DNA of 64,000 bases from Malania oleifera (lineage: Eukaryota > Streptophyta > Magnoliopsida > Santalales > Ximeniaceae). Position numbers and translations under genes: made by a program. Below the pieces are notes generated by a model. That model was not told the origin of the DNA, ran no database searches, and saw only the letters and a program-made list of their open reading frames with translations. How positions within the stretch are numbered: the first letter of the stretch is position 1; every line of letters starts with the position of its first letter. The stretch is from positions 149,475,748 through 149,539,747 of the forward strand of contig NC_080418.1 of the NCBI RefSeq assembly GCF_029873635.1. The letters run 5' to 3'. Below, one piece after another: positions 10,863 to 23,802 of this stretch.

Positions 10863-11933
10863 ATAAAACAACAAAACCAAGTCTTAGTCCCACTAGGTGG
10901 GGTCGGTTATATGAATCTTTTTCCGCCAATTTATGTAATCGTAGATCATTTCTTTTGATAAATTCAAGGATATTAAATCCTTACTCACTTTCTCCTCCCA
11001 AGTTATTTTAGGTCTACTCCTACCCCTTTTATTGCCCCCCACAATAACTAAGTCACTCTTCCTCACAAGTGCACTATGTGGCCTACGTTGCAAGTGTTCA
11101 TACCATCTGAGTCGTCCCTCCCTTATCTTATATTCTACAAGAGTTACACCTAACTTACCATGAATATGTTCATTCCTTAATTTATCTTTTAATGTTATAC
11201 TACTCATCCATCTAAGTATTTTCATTTCGGCAACTTTTACTTTTTAGATATTATGTTTCTTCATCGCCCAACATTACGATCCATATAACATAGTTCGTCT
11301 TATAGTTATCCTATAAAACTTCCCTTTCAATTTTAAGGGTATTCTACGATCACAAAGCACACTTGAAGTACTTCTCCATTTTACCCAACCTGCTTTAACT
11401 CTATGCATTACATCATCTTCAATTTCTCCTTCGGCTTGCATAATAGATCCAAGGTATCGAAATCTATAAGTGATATTTATTTCTTCATCATCAAGTTTAA
11501 CTTTGTCTCCAATATTCTTCCTATCATTACTAAAATTACATTTCATACATTTTGTCTTATTTCTACTTATCATAAAGCCTCTAGATTCCAAAATTTCTCT
11601 CCATAATTCTAAGTCAGCCTCTACTTCGTTCCTAATTTCGTCAATTAATACAATATCATCTGCAAACAACATACACTATGGAACCTCTTTTTGAATACTC
11701 TCAGTCAATTGGTCCATCACTAAAGTAAAAAGATAAGGACTCAAAGCAAATCCTTGATGTACACCTATGGTGATTGAAAATTTTCTAATTTCCCCATCTG
11801 TACTCTTTATACTAGTCATTACTCCATTGTACATATCCTTAATGACATCGATATACCTACTACATACACCTTTTTTTTTTTTCTAAAACCCACCATAGAA
11901 CTTCCCTAAGTATCCTATCATATACTTTCTCAA
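10863..11933 (-). mobile_element. RTE-type LINE, 5'-truncated copy
   Basis: The minus strand carries the end of a non-LTR reverse transcriptase and the C-terminal domain of plant RTE elements. The catalytic motif FADDIVLIDE is followed by FRYLGSI, HRVKAGWVKWR, LCDRRIPLKLKGKFYR, GRLRWYEHLQRRP and RGRSRPKITWEE, ending near WRKKIHITDPT. The endonuclease and early RT are absent, as is usual for 5'-truncated LINE insertions. Flanking 16-mers GTTAACCTCCTTTGAA (10847-10862) and GTTGACCTCCTTTGAA (11934-11949) differ at one base, a clear LINE target duplication. The frame is broken in the remaining part, including between the MLYGS and LRWM blocks near 11230-11275. The 3' end has an A-rich AATAAAACAACAAAACC tail. 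Confidence 0.9.
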
Positions 11934-11949
11934 GTTGACCTCCTTTGAA

Positions 11950-12240
11950 TAATGATACTTAAATTCTCTCGAATGCTTCGAACTCTTTGATGACGTGGTA
12001 TATTTGTCTTGATAACGAATATTTGATCTGGTAAGTGAGAGTTTGGCTGGTATCTTTTAGGGTTCTTAAGAATGTAATCTCTAAATTGGATGCTCATGTT
12101 TGAAAATTTATGAAAATAAGAAAAGAAAATTAAATTTTGTTGGGTGCCCCAAAATATAAATTTCATTCAATACTTATTACTTACTTGGATAATATTGTTT
12201 AAATTAATTATTGTTACAATTATTACAATTAAATGATATC
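11950..12240. other. Short spacer, no gene seen
   Basis: AT-rich intergenic DNA between the LINE and the solo LTR. Confidence 0.4.
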
Positions 12241-12245
12241 CTTGT

Positions 12246-13268
12246 TGTAATGACCCTAAAAAGTGGAAATGCAATTTTGTGGCCGAGGGCCAGGTTTTGG
12301 AATAACAAGGAATATATGTGAATTAATGTTTTAAATGGTATTTTCTATTACTTAAATTGCATGATATGCTTTAGGAACCCTGGGGACCAGTGTATTGTAA
12401 GCACGGTACTTTAGTTTGACCATGTGCATCCACACTGTCTGGATAGAAGTGTAGGGGGTCTAGCCGACTGCCTACGTGAGGTTGAAGTAAGGGCGTTGGA
12501 CTTACAACTTTGCTGTGGATGCTTGCAGATGTGTTTACAGAGGATGTTGTATTTGACTTTGTTTGGGCTGATCACTCAGGCTTAGTCCAGCCTTCAAGCC
12601 GCACAACCCGTGCCATGGGGATGTTAATGGCGTGTTTGTCACAGGGAGTGTCTTATTTGCATATATGTTAATTTATGTAAATACAGTTAATTAATAAGAT
12701 AACTTTGAGGACTTACTGAAAAAGGTGAGTGCCCTGGTGGCAGTAATGGTACTAGAGCAGAGGGAAGCTACTTGTATGGGCGGGTAATCTTCCCTATCCT
12801 CGGTTAATTGTGTATGTGAGTGTGAAATAAGAATGTTTTCATAAATGTGTTTATTTTTTTGGTGAACTGGTTATTTTCTGTACATGAAATGCATACTGGC
12901 CACACACTGACATTAACTTAGTCTTTCCCTTACTGAGTTGTGCCTCACCCCTACTTTACAAACTGTCTTTTCAAGAAATCCAAGAGATCGGGTCTAGCGG
13001 GCTAGAGGAGTCAGGCTAGTGGTGTAAATTTTATGTAGATAGTGTGTAGATAGAGATTTTATTTTTGTTTAGTTCTATGGGATGTAATTATGTGGAAATG
13101 GATATATTTGTGTATAAAGATAGTTAGAACTCCGGTAATGTAATTTAAGGATTTTGTATTTTATTTCCATTGTGTATATGTGTTTTATATTTGATGAATA
13201 AGGTATCATATACACTGAAGTCACTAAAGTAGCACTCCGGGCCCACGTGGCGGGTCGGGGATGTTACA
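12246..13268 (+). mobile_element. Gypsy-type solo LTR with perfect target duplication
   Basis: A 1023 bp block begins TGTAATGACCC and ends GGGTCGGGGATGTTACA, so its ends are short inverted repeats starting TGTAA and ending TTACA. It is flanked by identical 5-mers CTTGT (12241-12245 and 13269-13273). There is no coding region, primer site or polypurine tract. Segments such as CGCACAACCCGTGCCATGGGG and CTTACTGAGTTGTGCCTCACC resemble parts of the 58211-60460 solo LTR, so it belongs to a related Gypsy group. The plus orientation is inferred from that similarity. Confidence 0.85.
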
Positions 13269-13334
13269 CTTGTTAAAAGTGTTAGCTTTGAATCTTATGA
13301 AGGGTGAAAAGAGATATGGGACGGGAGATGGGCT

Positions 13335-14078
13335 TGTTGGTATATGTCCAGTCCCACATTGCCTCTGTAGACAGTCCCAAACCAGTATAAAGATACTCTT
13401 AACTCTCTTTCCTTAACACTTAGGTTTTAAGGATGAGATCTCTAACTTGGTATTAGAGCTGGGCCTTAGATTGCTTGGCTCCTCCATGGGTTGGACTCCT
13501 CTTTGCCTCATTTCCTCCCATGGGTTCGAGGGGGAATGTTGGTGTATGTCCAGTCCCACATCGCCTCTATGGGCAGTCCCAAGCCAGTATAAGATCCTCT
13601 TAACTCTCTCTCCTTAACACTTAGGTTTTGATGATGAGCTCTCTAACTTGGTATCAGAGTTGTGCTTTGGGCTTCTTGGCTCCTCCATAGGTTGGACTCC
13701 TCATCACCTCATTTTTCCTCATGGGCTCTTCTCGCCTCATTTCCCTCCATGGACTCGAGGGGGAGTGTTGGTGTGCATCCAACCCCACATCGCCTCTGTG
13801 GGCACTCACAAGCCAGTATAAAATCATCTTAGTTCTCTTTCCTTAACACCTAGGCTTGAGGATGAGCTCTCTAACTCGATATCAGACTTTTGCCTTGGAC
13901 TGCTTGGCTCCTCCGTGGGTTGAACTCCTCTTCGCCTCATTTCCCTTCATGGGCTCGAGGGGGAGTGTTGGTTTACGTTCAGTCCCACATTGCCTCTATA
14001 GACAATCTCAAGTCAGTATAAAGATCCTCTTTGCTCTCTCTCCTTAACACCTAGGTTTCAAGAATGAGTTCTTTAACT
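13335..14078 (+). mobile_element. TRIM (miniature LTR element) tandem array: 4 LTRs, 3 internal segments
   Basis: A unit of about 113 bp beginning TGTTGGT(A/G)TA and reading GTCCAGTCCCACAT occurs four times, starting at 13335, 13537, 13766 and 13966. After each of the first three copies comes a primer-binding site for initiator tRNA-Met (TTGGTATTAGAGC, TTGGTATCAGAG or a relative). A 90-115 bp internal segment follows, ending in the polypurine tract CGAGGGGGA just before the next LTR. This LTR-internal-LTR-internal-LTR-internal-LTR order is the known tandem form of TRIM elements, produced by unequal exchange between LTRs. Flanking 5-mers GGGCT (13330-13334) and AGGCT (14079-14083) agree at four of five positions. 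It codes for nothing and depends on other elements. Confidence 0.85.
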
Positions 14079-14230
14079 AGGCTAACTCCCGATATGTAGC
14101 CCAAACTCAATATAGGCTTCCAATTAACCAAAAAAACGATATGTGTCATATCATAATCAATACTCATTTAGTAGCAAATTTGGCTTATTGTAATAATATT
14201 AAAATACTCGGTGTAATGTCAACATTGTAA

Positions 14231-14811
14231 TGTTGTTTATGGTATGACTCTTATACTTGGGGTTTCATAAACAAAAGAAGGAAGAAAAACATAAGGGTGC
14301 TGCATAGTAGGGACTCGTCGATGAGTGCCCTGTCCTCGTCAACGAGTACCTTGTCCTCATCGACGAGTATATACTGAGAGGCCCAAAAGTTCAGTGTTTC
14401 TGAGATATCAAGAGTAGAAAAATGGGTTCGTTGATGAGTGGTCTCCTCTGGCTCGTCAATGAGTGCCTTGTTCTCGTTGATGAGTGCATTTGGGCTGCGA
14501 GAAAATATTTGAATTTTGAATTGAAACATTGGGTGGTTGGGAATTCAGAGGGAAACTTCTGAGAGAGTCTTATTTATGTTCTTCTGGACATGTATTGACA
14601 GAAGAGAGAGATAATTGTGAAGTGTATTGTGTACTTTGACATTTTTTAGTGAAATTATTATGTCGATTGCTTCCGTGGATGTAGGCTTTGCTGAACCACG
14701 TTAATTCTTGTGTTGATTCTTGTTGTTTCTCATTTACTGGTTATGTTTCATTTGCTTGTTGTTGTTTTACTTATTCCTCTGTGCATCCTTTATCTAATCA
14801 TTATTACAACA
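14231..14811 (+). repeat. 5' LTR of the nest-forming Copia
   Basis: It begins TGTTGTTTATGGTATGAC and ends TTATTACAACA. It carries a cluster of CTCGTCGACGAG-type motifs (14312-14486) and the conserved GTGGATGTAGGC...GAACCACG motif (about 14673-14702). The 3' LTR at 25617 and the copy at 36809 align along most of its length. Confidence 0.85.
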
Positions 14812-16044
14812 AATTGGTATCAAAGCGATTGTTGTCATGACATCGAGATCATCTTCTGCAAGATTTGACATTGTCAAATTCAATGGAACCTAAAATTTCG
14901 GTCTATGGTAGAGGAGAGTTAAGGATATACTTGTGTAACAAGGAATGGCAAAGGCTTTACTTGGCATTCAACCATATGGAATGGATGAGGCAACATGGGG
15001 AGAATTTCAAGCAAAGGCTGCTTCTACAATACGCTTGTGTTTGGCCGACAAAGTGCTCTATCATGTGATGGAGAAGGATTCTCCAGTGGCTATATGGTGA
15101 AATTAGAAAGCGGTACATGTCCAAATCTCTCAATAATAAACTTTTTCTTAAGCAACGTCTTTATTGGCTTAAAATGGTTGAAGGATCAAACTTTGATTGA
15201 CATATAAATGCCTTTAATCAAATCATAAGTGACTTGATGAGAGTTGATGTTAAGTTTGATGAAGATGATAAGGCTTTGATGTTGCTAAACTTCTTGCCAT
15301 CAACTTATACCTATGAAAATATAGTTACCGCCCTTACGTGGGGAAAAGAGACTCTTGATCTAAAAGAAGAAACAAATGCTTTATTGAATTTTCATCAAAG
15401 GTTGAAAATATGTGATGGTGGAGAAGGACTTGTGATGAAAGGAAACAATGAGCATGGCAAAGGAAAGTTTAAAAGTGGGTTAAGTCAGAAATCTTGTACT
15501 CAATCCAAGAAGAAAAAGCAAATTTGATGGTAAAAAAGGGCATGTCAAACCGGAGTGTCTGGATTGGAAGAAAGGGAATGCTAAAAAGCATGAGGGGATT
15601 TCGAAATTAGCAAATATGGTTCAAGAAGGAGGTTTAGTTTGTAGTGATGATGATATTTTTTTAGTTTCATCGGGGTTGGATAACCTTATGGACTCTTGGA
15701 TACTTGACTCAACATGTTCTTACCAAGGAGTGGTTCAGTACTTACAGGTTGGTGAACTCGAGTTCAATTCTTATGGGTAATGATGTTTCTTGTAAGATCA
15801 TTGATATAGGAAATGTAAAGATAAAAATGTTTGATGGTGCTGTGAAAACCTTGAGCAATGTAAAACATATACAGGAGTTAAGGAAGAGTTTGATATCACT
15901 TGACACCTTGGATTGTAATGGTTTCAATTACAAGCCTGAATGTGGAGTTATGAAAGTATGGAAAGGAAATCTGATGGTGATGAAAGGACAAAAGTTAGAT
16001 GAAAATATCTACACATTGCAGGGAACTATTGTTGTAGGTGGAGC

Positions 16045-17371
16045 AGTAACGACCTCAAATCGTTTTACCATTTTTTTTTAAAATATATATCTGCATATCA
16101 ACATTCATACCTAAGCAGCGGAAACACAAATCATACAATCATTTACATATATATACAAAACAACACCAGAATCCCGTATTTACAAACCATAACCATACAA
16201 AAATGCCCTTCTATCATCATCTACTCAAAAATATACCCAACTCTGTCAAAAACTCACCCTGAACCAGGGTGATCAAACACTCTCTCTATCCGCGAGCCTG
16301 ATCTGCTCGCCTACTGGCTCACCTGAAAAATGTTAGAGTAATGGGGTGAGTCGACGTTCAATAAATGGAAATATGCTATTACTAGTATGTGGCAGCTAAG
16401 TTAAGAATACTTTTAAAAATAGCAACTGAACTGTAATGCAACAAGCTGTAAAATACATCTTTCAAGCATGTCTATCTTTCTCAATTTCAAAATATGTTGT
16501 ATCGTTTGTATTTTCTACTTTTCATATTGATAATATCATACTATGCTCATCATATACTATAATACTGTATACATATATATAACTGTACTTATTCCCTGGA
16601 ACTCTGTACGTCATGATTTGACCCCTCATGACAGGGTTGTGAGGCCCATAGGCGGGACTTTATCTGGTCGGCCCTCCAGATAAGTCAATATACTCTACAC
16701 TACCTTAATCCGGCCAAACTGCATCCTCTCCTAGGTGCGGGACTGGCTGCTACCTCGTCTAACCAGCCCCCTCTACCCAGTGTACTGGGGAGCTACATCC
16801 TCTCCGAACACGGTTAGATGGTACCCTACACTATCTAAGATATGTGGTTGCACTCTATCTGTATATAGCAACGGTATCGTGCTCTGTATTCTATATATGT
16901 ACCGTATCTGTCTGTAATTTTTTCACAGGAATTTGATACTATATACATATATACATATATATTCTTTTACTGTTTCCTTCATTATGTTTCCAAAATTACC
17001 ATAACTCTATCTTTCTGTACTGTAAATGTTGTAATCTCTGTATACTGTATCCATAGCATCTTGATGCTACCTCTATATATCTACCTGTATACTCTGTCTA
17101 TATACTCTGTTTGTATACTCTGTACGTTATGGTAATAGGAAACATGGTATACTATAACTCTGTATATACTGTTCTGTATAAAGCTGTAATATAAATACTG
17201 ATCTGAGTAAAACTATATGCATGTATATGTATATATGTATTTATCTGTTTCATAAAACTATTCATATAAAGATTGTATATGCATGTAAATTTCTCTGTAA
17301 ATATAAATCTATGTCTGTATAATCTATATAACTCCATATACTGGGAAAAAACCCATATAAACTGTACATGC

Positions 17372-17423
<52 letters not shown>

Positions 17424-18352
17424 CGTATTCAGTATAGTATGATACATTATAAGAGCTATACAAATTCCTTCATCTCATGAAAATCACTTAGGCCACAAAA
17501 TCATTTAAACTCATACTCCATAAAAACTGTATAATAAACTGGCATAAATATATATGTATAAAATCACTATTAACTTTATTAAAATTCCTAACATAGCATA
17601 TTTCCCTTACCTTAACTCTGAAAAGCCCCTACAAAATTTTAGCTCTATACCTGCAGGGTTCCTAACTCAACATCCTGAAAACACAATCCCCCAGAACAAA
17701 ATATCAGTATTTCTTAGCCTACATCATTTCCTATAACTGTCAGGAAGTCAAAAACCGAATAAAAGACCTTATCCTGAATTTGGGATGAAATCCAACTTCG
17801 TTTTCCTAAAGATCCGCTCCGGCAGACTTGTAGAGAATTCCTCCAGGAGCGTCGTGGTAGCTTTGGATTGTCGATCCAGCGACTGGTAGGGCTGGAATCG
17901 AAGAGAGAAGGGATAGAAAGTCGTAGAGAGAGAGAGGGGCGCTGAAAATGACGAAATTTCCCGATTTCCCTCCATTTATACTGCCAGATTCGTCGACGAG
18001 ACACGTCACCTCGTTGATGAGTCTTTCATTAAATTCATCGATGAGTCCCTGTATTCATCGATAAAATTTAGGCTGCTCCATACCCCCTCTCGGCATTTTC
18101 TCATCGACGATGCCCTGAATTCATCGACGAATTTCCTTATGTACTCATCGACAAAGCCCTGTATTCGTCGACGAGTTTCCTTATGTACTCGTCGACGAAG
18201 CCCTGTATTCGTCGACGAGTTCTGGCAATCTCTTGAAATTATTATTATCTTCAAAATGCGATGTCGTCGACGAACGCGAACCTCCTTCTGTTTTTGTTTC
18301 CATTTTCCTCTCTCTTTAATATTTGAATATCAATATTTTCTAGGTCGTTACA
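16045..18352 (-). repeat. 3' LTR of the nested Gypsy (about 2.3 kb)
   Basis: The terminal motif TAACGACC on the left is inverted on the right as GGTCGTTA before CA. The LTR holds a (TA)n run (17374-17420) and a CTCGTCGACGAG-type cluster (17989-18275). A block around 17810-17880 reads on the minus strand like 58650-58720 of the solo LTR at 58211, so the two are one family. GTTTCCGCTGCTTAGG (minus strand, about 16112-16127) is a block shared with other Gypsy LTRs here. Confidence 0.8.
17374..17420. repeat. (TA)n microsatellite inside the Gypsy LTR
   Basis: A direct run of about 23 AT units. Confidence 0.95.
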
Positions 18353-21300
18353 TTATTCCCTCCTTATAAAATTTCGTCCTGGAAATTTACTAGCTAGATC
18401 CCATCAATACACTTCATCGTTCTATAGAAGAAAAAGGGGTCTACTTATTTTATTTCCTGCCCTCACTTGTGGTGGAGGAATACCGTGGTTACATTTATGT
18501 TCTACGAGATTACATATATATAAACTAAAAACTATCTACTAAATAAAATTAGTACATGTACCTACAAAAGAAACCTATCTAACTATTATACTTTACTTGA
18601 GTACCTCTACACCTCTTGGAACAATTGCAGGTATCTCTGTCTAATCTGCTCCTCAAGCTCCCAAGAAGCTTCCTCTATAGCATGATTCTTCCACAAAACT
18701 TTGACTAACTGTATTTCTTTAGTAAGTAAAGTCTGAACCTTCCTGTCTAAAATCTGTATTAGTACTTCTTCGTATGCCAAGGAATAGTTAAGCTCTATCT
18801 CTGCGTAGCTGATGATGTGGGATGGGTCTGAGACGTATTTCCTTAACATGGCAACATGAAACACATCATGAATACGAGCCAAAGCTGGCGGCAAAGCTAA
18901 ACTGTAGGCAACTGACCCTATTCTCTCAAGTATCTCAAAAGGGCCAATAAACCTAGGGCTTAACTTGCCATTCTTTCCAAATCTCATAACTCCTTTCAGA
19001 GGAGCTATCTTCAAAGATACTCGATCTCCCACATCGAATTCCAACTCTTAGCGGCGAGTGTCTGCATAGCTTTTCTGCCGACTTTGTGCAGTATTGATTC
19101 TTTCTCTAATTAACCAGACTTTGTCGGACGCCTGTTGTACTATATCTGGACCCAAAACTCGCCTTTCACCTACTTCATCCCAGAAAAGAGGAGAACGACA
19201 TCTCCTGCCATATAATGCTTCGTATGGAGTCATGCCGATACTAGCCTGGTAGCTATTATTATAAGCAAATTCTACCAACGGCATAAACTGGATCCAACTG
19301 CTCCCAAAATCAAGCACACAAGCACGAAGCATATCCTCTAGTATCTAAATGGTCCTCTCCGTCTGACCATCAGTCTGGGGATGAAAAGTAGTGCTAAAAG
19401 CTAACTGTGTACCTATGGCCTCCTGAAAACTTTCCCAGAATCGGGAAGTAAACCGAGGATCTCGGTCCGAGACTATGGATACTGGTACTCCATGAACACG
19501 AACTATCTCTTGAACATATATCTCTGCCAGTCTGTCCATGGAATAACAAATTTTAATAGGGATGAAATGAGCGGTTTTCGTCAAACAATCAACAACCACC
19601 CAAATCGCATTTAATCCCTGTCGTACTGGTGGTAACCCCGTAACGAAATCCATCAAAACGTGATCCCACTTCCACTCTGGGATAAACAATGGCTGCAGCT
19701 GCTCTGCTGGCCTTTGGTGCTCATCTTTAACCTGCTGACACCTCAAGCATTGCTGAACAAACTCAGCTATCTCCCTCTTCATTCCACTCCACCAGAAATA
19801 CTCTCGCATATCCCTATACATTTTAGTACTGCCAGGATGGATCGTGTATAGGGATCTGTGAGCCTCCTCCAGTATAGTCCTCCTGATCTCGGTATCTACA
19901 GGAACACATAGCCTAGTATGAAATCGCAGAGCTCCATCATCTGATATGCTGAACTCCTCACCCTGTCCATCACGTACTCTAGCCATCACTGCTGCCAACT
20001 CTACGTCAGCACCTTGAACTGCATTAATCCTCTCGTAAAGTGTAGGCCGAATCACTAAGCTGGAAATAACTGCTTGAGGACTCTCCTCCACCAATTCTAT
20101 ACTGAGCCTCTCCAAGTCCACCAGAATCGAGTGCTGAATCTCCAAGACTGCCAGTACGGATCCCCTTGACGTTTTGCTCAGAGCATCTGCCACTACGTTC
20201 GTTTTTCCTGGGTGGTAACTAATCGTGCAATCATAGTCTTTGATAAGTTCTAGCCACCTTCTTTATCGCATATTCAACTCTTTCTAAGTGAAGAAATATT
20301 TCAGGCTCTTGTGATCCGTGAAAATCTCGCACTTTCTACCATATAAATAATGCCTCCAGATTTTAAGAGCATACACCACTGCAACCAGCTCTATATCATG
20401 GACATGATAATTTTTCTCATATTCTTTAAGCTGTCTGGATGCATAAGTAATGACCCTGCCGTACTGCATCAACACGCATCCAAGACCCTTCAAAGAGGCA
20501 TCACTGTTTATCACAAAACCATCATCCCCTGATGGAATAGCCAGTACTGGAGCTGAAACTAGCCGTTGTTTCAACTCTTGGAAACTCTGCTCACAGTCAT
20601 CGGTCCATTCAAATTTTACATTTTTTCTTGTAAGTCGTGTTAATGGACCTGAGAGCCTAGAAAAACCCTCCACAAAGCATCGGTAATAACCTGCCAACCC
20701 TAGAAAACTCCTGACTTCCTGAACATTTCCCGGCCTCTCCCAATTTACCACTGCCTCTATTTTACTTGGATCAACTAATACACCTACTTCAGAAATCACA
20801 TGGATGAGAAAGGTAACCTGCCTTAACTAGAACTCACATTTCTTGAATTTTGCATATAATTTCCTTTCCCTCAATATCTGTAGAATCAGCCTCAAATGAT
20901 GTCCGTGCTCCTTAACACTCCTCGAGTAGACTAGTATATCATCAATGAATACAACCACAAATTAGTCCAAATACTGGTGGAACACCCGATTCATCAAATC
21001 CATAAAAACCACTGGTGCATTAGTCAACCCAAATGGCATCACTAAAAACTCGTAATGCCCATACCTGGTACGAAATGCGGTATTCGAAATGTCCTCTACT
21101 TTAACTTTCACCTGGTGGTAACCTGACCGCGATCAATCTTAGAGTAAACCTGGGTCCCCTAGAGCTAATCAAATAAATCATTGATCCTAGGGAGAGGATA
21201 TTTATTCTTGACTGTCAATTTATTTATCTCCCTATAATCGATGCACAATCTCATGGTTCCATCTTTCTTCTTCACGAATAGAACTGGCGTTCCCCAGGGC

Positions 21301-21465
21301 AACACACTAGGCCTAATGAAACTTTTATCTAGTAACTTCTGTAACTGATCTTTCAATTCTTTTAACTCAACTGGGGTCATACGGTACGGGGCTTTAGATA
21401 ATGGTGCAGACCCTGACAACAAGTCTATAGTGAACTCAATCTCATGGTCTGGTGGCAAACTAGGC

Positions 21466-23802
21466 TGTTAGAATTGGTGTATTCCCAAGAGGGGGGGGTG
21501 AATTGGAATTTAAAACTTTTTCTCTTAGGTTAATCTATTCAACAACAGTATATACACAACCTAGGGACTTGCCTTTGCAAATTCCAAATGCGTAGATAAC
21601 AATGACGTGGAAATTAAATCGAACGCATCATTCACACAATAATATATATACGTGCGATAAATATAAAGTGCAGAAATGTAAATGAACACACGATATGTTA
21701 TCGGGGTTCGGCCAATTGTGCCTACGTCCCCGCATCTAGCTCGCAAGTTGGAGGATTCCACTAATAACTCACTTAAGGGTGGAGCGGCACCATTTACAAC
21801 CAGGTCAAATTAACACAGGGCTGACCTCAACCTTAACCAGGTCAATTAGCGGGGCTGATCTCAACCTACATGCCTTAATAGGACGACGTACCTAACTTTC
21901 CTCACCGGGTCTAAGCCAATCCGAGACTATTCCAGGGCTAGTCTTCCTCTTCAGGCCCGTGCCTGGAAATACAATAGAAGTGTATTACAATCAAATGGTA
22001 CAGTGATTGTGCTTTCGTGTAAAACAGATATGTACCCAAATGCATGCAATAACATACACCACAAATGATATAATAAGTAAGCTCAATGTGATCTAGATGA
22101 TTCAACTCTCAAAAGTATTTTCTATCAGTGTAATGCATACGTGAGAGTGTCAAACAAGCAATCTTTGTATCATAAGATGTTTAGCCAATAAGTTCACATA
22201 AAGATGTCAAGTCTCAAGTATTTTAATCAACAGGATGTTTCAAGCATGCAAGTATCAAATGAAGTATATACTTGGTTTGCAAAAGATGTTGTTATCTTTG
22301 TATTCAGCAAATAATATATGAGTGAGTGACTATTGCAACAAAGATCACTATCATAAATACAAATATCTTTTCACAGATATATCAATATAAATATCACAAG
22401 ATATTTGAGTATGTTTTGAAAATGATTTTGTAACCCAAAGAAAAATACAAGCTTCCTAAGATATTGCAACACAAATGCAATACTCAGAAGCTTAAGCAAG
22501 TCTTCTTAGGATAGGCTTATTAGTAAAAGCCCCCTAAGAACACTTAAGTTTAGCTCTCAAAAAGTTGAATCAATCAATCAAGAATGGGAGAGCAAACCTA
22601 TTTAGATTAACACTTAATCAACTTACAGAGGGTTTAATCAATATGAGAAGGTTAAGTATAAGTGTAGAAGGCTCAAGAATGAGTAGTATAGGCTTTTGGA
22701 TTTTCAGAGAATTTTCCCTTAATCAAAGTAGCTAATCCCCCACACATTTTCACAAATGATCTCATATATATAGACATGGGAGAAAATATGACCGTTGAGG
22801 ACCTATTGGGTATTATTAGGGAAGTTTAATGACGTTTAAAATATTTTAACCCTGTTTAAAAAATATTAAACTGCGGTAAAAATCAGGACAACCCGAGAGG
22901 TCCGGTCGACCAGAATAGGTTCAGTCGACCAAGTCTCATATGGTTCGGTCGACCAGGGGACTTTTGAATTGAGGGATCAATCGACCAGGAGAGGGCGATT
23001 TCTCAATTTTTCGAGGTTCGTTCGACCAGGCCATTTTGAACTGGCTGGTTCGGTCGACCAGACCTTTGGGATTTCTCCCGAGGACCCTCGGTCGACCACG
23101 TAGTTGGAGTACAAAACTGGCTCGGTTGACCAGATGGTCAAAATGTTGACCCAGGGAGGTTTTGGTCGACCGAGGCTTTTTGAACTACCTGGTTCAGTTG
23201 ACTAGGTGGTCAAAATGTTGACCATAGAGGCTTTCGATCGACCGAGGCTTTTTGAACTATTTTGGTTCGGTTGACCAGGGCTTTGGTCAATCAGTTGACC
23301 CAGGGAGGTTTCGGTCGACCAGGCCAAAATGAGCTGACTTGGATGGTTGATCGAAAGTGCACCATATGTGCATTTCGATCCCATTTTGAGACATACAAAC
23401 CCTATTCAAGTGCCTAACAAATATATGTGAAAATGTGTGTGTCCTAGGGTCACTTGGGGTCCAATTTCAAGACACCAAAAAAGTATGGTGTCGATCGACC
23501 GAAAGGAAAACCCTAAGGTCTTTCTAGGGTCATTTCTCACTCACGGTTTGTTTGAGCTTACGTATTATCATATATGTGATGTGTGTGAGCTTATTACAAA
23601 CCAAATGTCCTAATTACTATTACAGACCGATTTTCAAAAATGAATTATATTACGAGTAAAATCGATAATCGGTCTTCAGGCTTTACTTGCTTTGTGCCCA
23701 TCTTGATCTTAACCATCTTAGGTCCTGCACAAAAACTAGATATTCATCAAATACAAAAGTATTTGTCATTATCAAAACCGAGCGTGACCTATAAGGTCAA
23801 CA
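21466..23802 (-). mobile_element. Copia-type solo LTR nested in the Gypsy pol region
   Basis: On the minus strand it begins TGTTGACCTTATAGGTCACG, followed by TTTTGATAATGACAAATAC, and ends CCCCCCTCTTGGGAATACAC then CAATTCTAACA. The C-run near the 3' end is typical of large Copia LTRs. Flanking 5-mers TAGGC (21461-21465) and CAGGC (23803-23807) agree at four of five positions. There is no internal region. About a dozen GGTCGACC-type motifs lie at 22901-23503. It is the innermost and youngest layer of the 14.2-26.2 kb nest. Confidence 0.85.

Noticed and set aside
22901-23503. Clustered short palindromic repeats resembling a CRISPR array
   Set aside because: Spacing and unit sequence are irregular, the genome is eukaryotic, there are no cas genes, and the block lies inside a solo LTR.
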